Assembly: GCA_937928475.1 (NCBI GenBank)
Contig: CALFVE010000332.1
Location: 1 to 18,439, forward strand
Source of the DNA: an uncultured bacterium
Lineage (GTDB): Bacteria > Armatimonadota > Zipacnadia > Zipacnadales > Zipacnadaceae
Reading direction: 5' to 3'
Length of the DNA stretch: 18,439 nt
Shown: positions 12,447-18,439 of the stretch, in pieces
How positions within the stretch are numbered: position 1 is the first letter of the stretch
How the letters are laid out: the number at the start of each line of letters is the position of its first letter
Notes under the pieces: model-generated
The model's input: only the letters and a program-made list of their open reading frames with translations
Database searches by the model: none
Told to the model about the DNA's origin: nothing
Program-made: the position numbers and the translations under genes

Positions 12447-15086
12447 GTGGCCGAAGCGAAACCTCGCTTTCTGCTGGTGGACGGCAACAGCCTGCTGCAT
12501 CGGGCCTATCACGCCCTGCCGCCTCTGACCACCTCCGAGGGCCAGCCCACCAACGCCGTCTACGGCTTGGCCACCATGCTCCTCTCCCTCCTCGAGCAGC
12601 ATCCTCCGGAGGCCGCCCTGGTGGCCTTCGATGCTCCCGGTCCCACTCATCGCCACGCGGTGTATCCCGAATACAAGGCCACCCGTAAGCCTGCTCCCGA
12701 CGACCTGGTGCCGCAGTTCGCTGTGGCCCGGCAGTTGGTCTCTGCTCTGGGCCTGGAGCAGGAGGAGCGGGAAGGCTGGGAGGCCGACGATCTCATCGCG
12801 GCCCTGGCGGACCAGGCAGCGCGGCAGGGCTACGAGGTGCTGGTCGTGACCGGTGACCGGGACCTGGTGCAACTAGCAGGCGACGACGTCAAGGTCCTGG
12901 CCACCATCCGAGGAGTAGGCGATACCCGCCTCTACGATCGCAACCAGGTGCAGGAGGAATACGGCCTGCGCCCTGAGCAACTGCCCGACCTTAAGGGCCT
13001 AGCCGGCGACAGCAGCGACAACCTGCCCGGCGTGCCGGGAGTGGGCAAGAAGACGGCTCTCCGGCTGCTCCAGCAGTTCGGTTCGGTGGAGGGAGTGCTG
13101 GCGCACCTGGACAAAGTGGCTCCGCCGCGGCTGCGAGAGGCGCTCCGCCAGCACGCGGAGGAGGCGAGGCTGTACCGCCGGCTGGCCCGGCTGGATCCCT
13201 CCGAGCCGCCGGCGCGCTTCTCGCCTGAGCAGTACCGGTGGCACGGGTTCGACCGGGAGCGACTCCGGCGACTGCTGCTCGACCTGGAGTTCCACAAACT
13301 GTGGCAGCGGCTGGAGGGCCAGGCTGCCGCACCAGTGACGCCTGGCGCCGGGATCGCAGAGACGGCGCTGGACCAAGTGCTGGCTGCCGCGCAGGCCACG
13401 GGAGACCTCTACCTGGCGGGAGCCTGGCATGGAGAGACTCTGGTAGGACTGGCAATCGGGGAGGAGCGGGGCCAGGCTGCCTATCTGGGGTTGGTCAAGG
13501 CAGGAGGCAATAGTCTTTTCCCCCAGACCGAAGCCACCGCGCTTCCCCCCGGTCTCGCCTCGGCGCTGGACGACGAGCGCCTGAGAAAGCACGGACCGGA
13601 ACTGAAGGCGTTGGCCCGGGCCCTGCGCGAGCGCGGGGCGCGGCTGGCCGGATACGCCTTCGATCCGGCCATCGCCGACTATGTGCTGGCCTCGCATCGG
13701 CGCGAACACGGGATGGAGGTCCTGGCTGAGCAGTACCTGGCCGAGCGCCTGCCGCCGGCCTCGGCACACCAGCAGCGGGCGCTGGCCGAGGTCCAGTTGC
13801 TGCCTCGCCTGGAGACGCGCCTGCGCGAGGAGTTGCGGGCCGTTCATCTAGAGCCGCTCTTCGACGAGGTGGAGATGCCGCTAGCGCCAGTGCTGGCGGA
13901 AATGGAAGCGGTGGGCCTGGCGGTGGACACCGCAGCGCTGGAGCGCCTCGACGAAGCCTTTGCCCGCGAACTGGACCGCATCGCTGCGCGCATGCGCGAA
14001 CTGGCGGGAACCGACTTCAACCCGGATTCCCCTCAGCAAGTGGGCGAAGTGCTCTTCGAGCGGCTGGCACTGCCGGGTGGGAAGAAGATCAAAACTGGCT
14101 GGAGCACGGCCGCGGAAGTCTTGGAGGGGCTGGCGGAGGAGCACGAGATCGCCCGATTGCTTCTGGAGTACCGCGAGTACGCGAAACTACGCTCGACGTA
14201 CGTAAAAGGGCTGCTTGCACAGGTGGACCCGCGCACGGGTCGGGTGCACACCACACTGGAGCAGACCGTCACCGCCACGGGGCGCCTGTCCAGCCGCAAC
14301 CCCAACTTGCAGAACATCCCGATCCGCAGCGAACTGGGCCGGGAGATCCGGGCCTGTTTCGTGGCCGGCAGGCCGGGGTCTGTGCTCCTCTCGGCGGACT
14401 ACTCTCAGATCGAGTTGCGGCTGCTCGCGCATTTTTCAGGCGCCCCGGCGCTGGTCGAGGCTTTCCAGCGCGAGCAGGATGTTCACCAAGCGACCGCGGC
14501 GCTGATCTTCGGCGTGGACCCCGGTGACGTGCACACCGGGCAGCGGCGTATTGCCAAGACGGTCAACTATGCTGTAATCTATGGACAAGGTCCCGCGGCT
14601 CTGGCCCAACAGATCGGGGTGACACGCGCGGAAGCGGAAGAGTTTATCCGCAGTTACTTTGAGCGCATGGCGGGGGTACGGCAGTACATGGAGAGCGTGG
14701 TGCGGGCGGCCGAGGAACAGGGGTTCGTGGAGACCATCACCGGCCGCCGCCGCTATCTGCCGGAGTTGCGCAGCCCCAATTCGGGTCTGCGCGCTTACGC
14801 GCAGCGGGCGGCGGCGAACACCCCGCTGCAAGGCTCGGCGGCCGAGATCATCAAGATCGCTATGGTGCGCCTGGCCCAGCGGCTTCCGGAAGTGTCGGCG
14901 CGGAGCGCCCTGCTGCTGCAGGTTCACGATGAACTGCTGCTCGAAACGCCGGAGGACGAAGTCGAGCAGGTAGCCCTGGTGGTGAAGGAAACCATGGAGG
15001 GCGCGTGGAACTTGACCGTCCCGCTGGTGGCGGAGGTGAAAGCGGGACCCAACTGGCGAGACTTGCAGCAAGTCCCGGTCGGCTAG
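12447..15086 (+). CDS. polA: DNA polymerase I with inactive proofreading domain
   Basis: Family A polymerase of 879 residues for gap filling, primer removal and repair. The 5'-nuclease domain (1 to about 290) has LLVDGNSLLHRAYHAL, VVTGDRDLVQL and the helix-hairpin-helix GVPGVGKKTALRLL. The middle domain (about 290-480) keeps the 3'-5' exonuclease fold but not its metal ligands: no DxE at the first motif (LYLAGAW), and GPELKAL where E. coli has GQNLKYD. It should not proofread, like Taq polymerase. The polymerase domain is intact: motif A SADYSQIELR with Asp651, motif B RRIAKTVNYAVIYG with Lys704, motif C VHDE with Asp828. Asp651 and Asp828 are 177 apart, exactly as Asp705 and Asp882 in E. coli. 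Position 708 is Tyr where E. coli has Phe762. The GTG start follows GGTGG (12435-12439); no better start fits the conserved N-terminus. Confidence 0.96.
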   Translation: MAEAKPRFLLVDGNSLLHRAYHALPPLTTSEGQPTNAVYGLATMLLSLLEQHPPEAALVAFDAPGPTHRHAVYPEYKATRKPAPDDLVPQFAVARQLVSALGLEQEEREGWEADDLIAALADQAARQGYEVLVVTGDRDLVQLAGDDVKVLATIRGVGDTRLYDRNQVQEEYGLRPEQLPDLKGLAGDSSDNLPGVPGVGKKTALRLLQQFGSVEGVLAHLDKVAPPRLREALRQHAEEARLYRRLARLDPSEPPARFSPEQYRWHGFDRERLRRLLLDLEFHKLWQRLEGQAAAPVTPGAGIAETALDQVLAAAQATGDLYLAGAWHGETLVGLAIGEERGQAAYLGLVKAGGNSLFPQTEATALPPGLASALDDERLRKHGPELKALARALRERGARLAGYAFDPAIADYVLASHRREHGMEVLAEQYLAERLPPASAHQQRALAEVQLLPRLETRLREELRAVHLEPLFDEVEMPLAPVLAEMEAVGLAVDTAALERLDEAFARELDRIAARMRELAGTDFNPDSPQQVGEVLFERLALPGGKKIKTGWSTAAEVLEGLAEEHEIARLLLEYREYAKLRSTYVKGLLAQVDPRTGRVHTTLEQTVTATGRLSSRNPNLQNIPIRSELGREIRACFVAGRPGSVLLSADYSQIELRLLAHFSGAPALVEAFQREQDVHQATAALIFGVDPGDVHTGQRRIAKTVNYAVIYGQGPAALAQQIGVTRAEAEEFIRSYFERMAGVRQYMESVVRAAEEQGFVETITGRRRYLPELRSPNSGLRAYAQRAAANTPLQGSAAEIIKIAMVRLAQRLPEVSARSALLLQVHDELLLETPEDEVEQVALVVKETMEGAWNLTVPLVAEVKAGPNWRDLQQVPVG

Positions 15087-15116
15087 CACCCGGCCGGGAC
15101 GAGGCGGACTTCCCCG

Positions 15117-15156
15117 GCGTACCCTCCCCCCGAGCAACGGAGGGAGCCCGGTACGC
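15117..15156 (+). promoter_or_regulatory. Stem-loop between polA and rpsA
   Basis: GCGTA (15117-15121) pairs with TACGC (15152-15156), and CCCTCC (15122-15127) with GGAGGG (15139-15144), leaving a one-sided 7-nt bulge and an 11-nt loop. No T-run follows. It could end polA transcripts weakly or sit in the rpsA leader. The remaining gap (15157-15301) holds a small GGCTTC-TG-GAAGCC inverted repeat (15232-15245) and no clear promoter. Confidence 0.35.
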
Positions 15157-15301
15157 AGCGATGACGACGTGCAAATGACGGCAGGCGGACTTGCCATCGG
15201 ATGAAGGGCGGCTTCACAGAACAGATCCGACCGGCTTCTGGAAGCCTCAGCGATTCCGGCAGACGTAGGCGGCCCCGATTACGTGAAGGGAGTTAGCAGT
15301 C

Positions 15302-16774
15302 ATGGACGACGAGTTCCAGGCGGACGAACTGTACGACGAGGAACAGGCGCAGGCAGCGGACGAGGGAGAAGCAGAGCCGGGGGAGTCGGAAGCGGAGAGC
15401 TGGGATGAACTAGAGGCGGCCCTCGCCCCCAAGACGGTCAAGCGTGGAGACCTGGTCGAGGCCACGGTGGCAGAGGTGCAAGACCAGGCGCTGGTGCTGG
15501 ACCTGGGCACCAAGTACGAAGGGTTCGTTCCCCGCTCCGAATTCATTTCGGACGAAGAGCTCCCCCAGGTCGGCGACAAGATCCAGGTAGCGGTAGTCAA
15601 CGTGGACGATAAGGCGGAGCGCATCCGCGTGTCCAAGCGGCGGGCGGACTACGAGCGCGCCTGGGCCGAACTCGAGGCCGCCCACCAGTCCGGCGAGACC
15701 GTGACCGGGATGGTTACCGAGCGGGTCAAGGGCGGCCTGCGGGTGAATGTGGGCTTGCCCGGATTCGTGCCCGCTTCGCAGGTCATCGTCAGAGATGTCC
15801 GGCACCTGGACCGCTTCGTGGGTCGGGCGCTGCCGCTGAAAGTGGTGGAGGTGGACCGCCGCGCTAACAAGGTGATCCTGTCGCACAAGCAGGCGGTGGA
15901 AGAGGAGCGCGCCCGCCGTCGTGAGAAAACCCTGGCGCGGCTGTACGAAGGAGCGGTATGTGAGGGGCGCGTGGTCAGCCTCACCGATTACGGCGCCTTC
16001 GTTGACCTGGGCGGGGTGGACGGCCTGCTGCACGTCTCGGAGATGGCTTGGCACCACGTGAGCCATCCCTCGGAGGTCGTCAAGCGCGGGGATATCGTCC
16101 GCGTGGTGGTTCTCTCCATCGAGAACGGTGGGAACCGCATCTCCCTGAGCCGCCGGGAGATTCTGCCTGACCCTTGGAAAGAGATCAGCGCCAAGTATCA
16201 GGAGGGGCAAACTGTCGAGGTGGAGATCACCCGCCTGGTCTCCACCGGAGCCTTTGCCTTGCCGGTGGGCGTAGACGTAGAAGGCTTCATCCCCCTGCGG
16301 GAGATCTCGGAGCAGCGTATCAAGAAACCGGAGGAAGCCATCCGGCCGGGGCAGAGGCTGGAAGCCCGCATCCTTGACCTGCAGCCCCAGGCGCACAAGA
16401 TGACGCTGAGCCTCACGCAGGCCAGCGCCGCCCGCCGGCGCGAGGAGATCCAAGGCTACCTCAGCACGGAGAACTCTGGGGCCAGCATCAACCTGGGGGA
16501 GCAGTTCGGCGCCATCCTGCAAGCGGCGATCGCCGAGCCGGCGCCGGCGGTGGAGGCTGCCCCCGAGCAAGACAAGCCGGTGCGCAAACCCCGGGCCCGC
16601 AAGAAGCCACCCGAGCCGGAACCCGGGCCCGACGCAGAGGTGTCCGCTTGCACTGCGACGAGGGCCGCCGGCAAGAAGGCGGCCCCACCGGCGGAGGAGG
16701 AGGCTCTGGCCAGTGCAGAGCAGCCGGGCCTGGAGGCCACGGAGGCGGTGCCCTCCTCCGGGGAAGAAGGGTGA
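15302..16774 (+). CDS. rpsA: Ribosomal protein S1 homologue with four S1 domains
   Basis: RNA-binding protein with four S1 (OB-fold) domains at about residues 47-113, 130-196, 216-285 and 301-373; domain 3 has the strongest motif (TDYGAFVDLGGVDGLLHVSEMAW). It should bind mRNA on the 30S subunit and aid initiation. 490 residues: fewer domains than the six of E. coli S1, as common in Gram-positive-type lineages. The first 40 residues are strongly acidic and probably disordered. After domain 4 comes a short conserved-looking segment (GYLSTENSGASINLGEQFG), then about 90 residues of Pro/Ala/Glu/Lys tail with basic KPRARKKPPEPEP-type clusters. GAAGGGAG (15285-15292) is 9 nt before the ATG. Its TGA overlaps the coaE start (GTGA). 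Some related proteins are annotated only as S1 RNA-binding domain proteins, so the ribosomal role is likely rather than proven. Confidence 0.9.
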   Translation: MDDEFQADELYDEEQAQAADEGEAEPGESEAESWDELEAALAPKTVKRGDLVEATVAEVQDQALVLDLGTKYEGFVPRSEFISDEELPQVGDKIQVAVVNVDDKAERIRVSKRRADYERAWAELEAAHQSGETVTGMVTERVKGGLRVNVGLPGFVPASQVIVRDVRHLDRFVGRALPLKVVEVDRRANKVILSHKQAVEEERARRREKTLARLYEGAVCEGRVVSLTDYGAFVDLGGVDGLLHVSEMAWHHVSHPSEVVKRGDIVRVVVLSIENGGNRISLSRREILPDPWKEISAKYQEGQTVEVEITRLVSTGAFALPVGVDVEGFIPLREISEQRIKKPEEAIRPGQRLEARILDLQPQAHKMTLSLTQASAARRREEIQGYLSTENSGASINLGEQFGAILQAAIAEPAPAVEAAPEQDKPVRKPRARKKPPEPEPGPDAEVSACTATRAAGKKAAPPAEEEALASAEQPGLEATEAVPSSGEEG

Positions 16775-17433
16775 ACGCGGCCGCCGGCTCGGAGGGCGGC
16801 GCTGGGGCACTGGTGGTGGCCCTGATCGGGCCGCTAGGGGCGGGCAAGTCCCTGGTGCGCCAGGCCCTGGTCGAGCGAGGCGCGGCGGCACTCGATTTCG
16901 ACGACTATTCGCGCCAGCTGCTGCAGCCGGGAACGGCGGAATACGAGGCGGTGCGGCGAGAGTTCGGCACAGATTACTTTCGTGGCGATGGCTCGCTGGA
17001 CCGGGCCGCTCTGGCGGCTCGCATCTTTGCCGATTCCGACGCCCGGAAAAGGCTCAACGCGATTGTCCACCCGGGCATGTTGGCCCGCTTGCGGGAGGCG
17101 GTGGCGGAGTTCCGGGCCGCGCCGTGTGCTCCCCTGCTGGTGGTAGAAGGCGCCATCTTGGGCCAGTTGCCGACCGCCGGCCTCTTCGACCTGGTGCTTA
17201 TGGTGCAAGCGCCCAGGGAAACCAGGATCCGCCGGATACGGGAGCGCGACGGCCTGTCGGAGGAGGAGGCGCGCCGGCGCATCGCTCTCCACGAAGAACT
17301 GGGGGTTGGGAGAGAGCGCGCGGATTTCACGGTTGTCAATGACCACGATGAGCGCGACCTACAGGCGCAAGTCGAGGCGTTTTGGGAGTGGATCAGGCGC
17401 AGCGGGTCGTGCGCCAGCGGAAACGGGAACTGA
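16771..17433 (+). CDS. coaE: Dephospho-CoA kinase
   Basis: Last enzyme of coenzyme A synthesis: ATP-dependent phosphorylation of the ribose 3'-hydroxyl of dephospho-CoA, in the cytoplasm. 220 residues. P-loop GPLGAGKS (20-27), the DFDDYSRQLLQPG segment matching the usual DaD-x-ia-r-x-PG motif, NAIVHPGMLARL matching the family N-x-i-x-HP-x-v motif, the strand LLVVEGAIL, and the lid/C-terminal part RIRRIRERDGLSEEEARRRI with ADFTVVND. It is diverged: the usual Thr of the P-loop is replaced, the first Asp of DaD is lost in register, and the Gln normally following the Arg-Ile of the late helix appears to be His (RIALHEEL). The GTG at 16771 overlaps the rpsA stop, giving translational coupling; conventional longer starts would lie inside rpsA and give Gly-rich nonsense. 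Confidence 0.88.
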   Translation: MNAAAGSEGGAGALVVALIGPLGAGKSLVRQALVERGAAALDFDDYSRQLLQPGTAEYEAVRREFGTDYFRGDGSLDRAALAARIFADSDARKRLNAIVHPGMLARLREAVAEFRAAPCAPLLVVEGAILGQLPTAGLFDLVLMVQAPRETRIRRIRERDGLSEEEARRRIALHEELGVGRERADFTVVNDHDERDLQAQVEAFWEWIRRSGSCASGNGN

Positions 17434-17456
17434 GCAGAGTCAAAGGGCGTTATACT
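17426..17456 (+). promoter_or_regulatory. Candidate promoter of the second ABC exporter
   Basis: TATACT (17451-17456) lies just after coaE without a good sigma-70 -35 box. GGAAC (17426-17430) followed 17 nt later by CGTTATA (17448-17454) resembles an extracytoplasmic-function sigma promoter and the block at 5944-5974. A start near 17462 would put the RNA 5' end exactly at the hairpin that follows. Confidence 0.45.
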
Positions 17457-17461
17457 GACTA

Positions 17462-17506
17462 GCACCCCGGACTGGGAGCCAGTGCGCCGGTCCCTCTACG
17501 GGGTGC
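17462..17506 (+). ncRNA. Structured 5' leader element of the second ABC exporter mRNA
   Basis: GCACCCCG (17462-17469) and CGGGGTGC (17499-17506) form a perfect 8-bp stem enclosing a small hairpin, ACTGG-GAG-CCAGT (17471-17483), with GGAC/GTCC as an alternative inner pairing. About 100 nt of further leader, including a CAGG-AGTG-CCTG hairpin (17519-17530), separates it from the ATG. No T-run follows. It does not match a riboswitch class I recognise; the regulatory role is inferred. Confidence 0.4.
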
Positions 17507-17606
17507 GTGTTACTGTCCAGGAGTGCCTGCGAAGGGCGGCGGCTGTGCGGCGCCTGAGAGGCTACCTGTTGCTGCCCCGTGCAGTCAAGGATCGGGAGGA
17601 GTCAGC

Positions 17607-18439
17607 ATGATTGAGGCCGAGGGTCTAACTAAGTTCTACGGTCCTCATCCCGCCATTCTGGATGTGTCCTTCGAGGTCAAAGAGGGCGAGGTGGTAGCCT
17701 TCTTGGGCCCCAACGGCGCTGGCAAGAGCACCACCATGCGCATTCTCACCGGCTACATGCCGGCCACCGCAGGCACGGCGCGCATTGCTGGCTACGACGT
17801 GGCCGAGCAATCGCTGGAAGCCCGGCGCCATGTGGGTTACATGCCCGAGCACATTGCCCTGTACCCGGACATGCGGGTCACCGAGTACCTCACCTACTGC
17901 GGGCGGCTGGAGGGGCTGGGCAGCCGGCAACTTGAGGAACGCATCGCGTACGTGCTGCACAAGTGTGCCCTGGAGGACCGCGCCAACTCGATCATCGGCA
18001 CCCTCTCCCTGGGCTACCGGCAGCGGGTGGGGTTGGCCCAGGCCCTGCTCCACGACCCGCCGGTGCTTATCCTCGACGAGCCGACTATCGGCCTTGATCC
18101 CATCCAGATCATTGAGGTGCGCGGGCTGATCAAAGAACTGGCCGGTCGCCACACCATTCTGCTCTCCACCCACATCCTGCCCGAGGCCCAGGCCTCCTGC
18201 GAGCGAGTCCTGATCATGAACCACGGGCGCATCATCGCCGAGGGGGCGCCCCAGCGGCTTACCGCCCAGATCCGCCAGGCAGAGACTTACCTGCTGCGCC
18301 TGGCCCGACCGGGAGACGGCGTGGTAGCGGCGCTCAAGCAAGTTCCTCATGTAATCGGGGTGCAGCAGCGCCAGCGAGGCACTTACCTGGTGGACACCCG
18401 CCTGGGTACCGACCCGCGCGAGCAGCTGGCGAAAACTGT
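17607..18439 (+). CDS. ABC exporter ATP-binding subunit, GldA/NatA type, partial at right edge
   Basis: First 277 residues of an ABC-2 exporter ATPase; the frame is open to the end of the window. A-loop Tyr11 (LTKFYG), Walker A GPNGAGKST (34-42), Q-loop region YMPEHIALYPDM (78-89), signature LSLGYRQRVGLAQAL (133-147), Walker B VLILDEPT (153-160), D-loop GLDP (162-165) and H-loop His189 (STHIL). The LSxGYRQRVGLAQAL signature and HTILLSTHILPEAQ are characteristic of the GldA-like group, although that name reflects similarity and not gliding motility. The accessory C-terminal region has begun (residues 225-277) when the window ends. GGGAGGAG (17595-17602) is 4 nt before the ATG. A permease gene is expected just beyond the window. 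It is a different sequence from the ATPase at 6068. Confidence 0.93.
   Translation, partial: MIEAEGLTKFYGPHPAILDVSFEVKEGEVVAFLGPNGAGKSTTMRILTGYMPATAGTARIAGYDVAEQSLEARRHVGYMPEHIALYPDMRVTEYLTYCGRLEGLGSRQLEERIAYVLHKCALEDRANSIIGTLSLGYRQRVGLAQALLHDPPVLILDEPTIGLDPIQIIEVRGLIKELAGRHTILLSTHILPEAQASCERVLIMNHGRIIAEGAPQRLTAQIRQAETYLLRLARPGDGVVAALKQVPHVIGVQQRQRGTYLVDTRLGTDPREQLAKT

Noticed and set aside
16648..16770. Upstream extension of coaE to an ATG at 16648
   Set aside because: The extra 41 residues are Gly/Arg-rich translation of the rpsA tail in another frame; the GTG at 16771 fits the family N-terminus and the overlap with the rpsA stop.
15410..16891. Minus-strand open frame of 493 codons opposite rpsA
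   Set aside because: As long as rpsA itself, but it is a shadow of GC-rich codon bias: no domain is recognisable, no ribosome site is seen, and the plus strand carries four clear S1 domains.
1..18439. CRISPR array, insertion sequence, phage or toxin-antitoxin module
   Set aside because: No regularly spaced repeats, transposase, integrase, terminal inverted repeat pairs or small paired toxin-antitoxin frames were found on either strand.

Overview
This is a GC-rich bacterial chromosomal window dominated by housekeeping and cell-envelope genes. I see no phage, IS element, CRISPR array or defence island. The set of lipid-type GT4 glycosyltransferase, lipoprotein M48 protease, adjacent accD and accA, SppA, exonuclease-dead family A polymerase, four-domain S1 and two simple ABC exporters fits a Terrabacteria-type lineage (Armatimonadota, Chloroflexota or similar). 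No 16S or other decisive marker is present, so the phylum is an inference.

Layout, left to right. (1) 175-3040: three same-strand genes, namely a helical exported protein, a xylose-isomerase-like TIM barrel and a GT4 glycosyltransferase of the diacylglycerol-glucosyltransferase type. (2) 3240-5252: a lipoprotein M48 metalloprotease with a long helical C-terminal half, behind a -10-like TATAAT. (3) 5253-6067: an intergenic block holding a small minus-strand gene (5404-5673) with its own promoter and ribosome site, then a promoter and hairpin leader reading right. (4) 6068-8896: an ABC exporter operon (ATPase, permease, membrane-anchored TPR protein). Its ATPase seems to start at a non-canonical ATA codon behind a complete Shine-Dalgarno. 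(5) 8897-10924: a strong intrinsic terminator, then accD and accA, the two carboxyltransferase subunits of acetyl-CoA carboxylase. (6) 10924-11188: short repeats and a minus-strand tRNA-Leu(CAA) with a near-consensus promoter. (7) 11376-17433: sppA, polA, rpsA and coaE, tightly packed (sppA-polA 12 nt apart, rpsA-coaE overlapping). (8) 17426-18439: a promoter and structured leader before a second ABC exporter ATPase (GldA/NatA type) that runs off the right edge.

The genes cover fatty acid initiation (accDA), CoA synthesis (coaE), glycolipid synthesis (GT4), envelope quality control (M48 protease, SppA), DNA repair synthesis (polA) and translation (rpsA, tRNA). No clear new multi-gene system is visible. 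The points most worth checking are the ATA start with its leader hairpin, the similar promoter blocks before both ABC operons, the 5'-terminal RNA hairpin before the second ABC operon, the Phe-to-Tyr change in the polymerase O-helix, and a small uncharacterised gene missed by size-biased calling.
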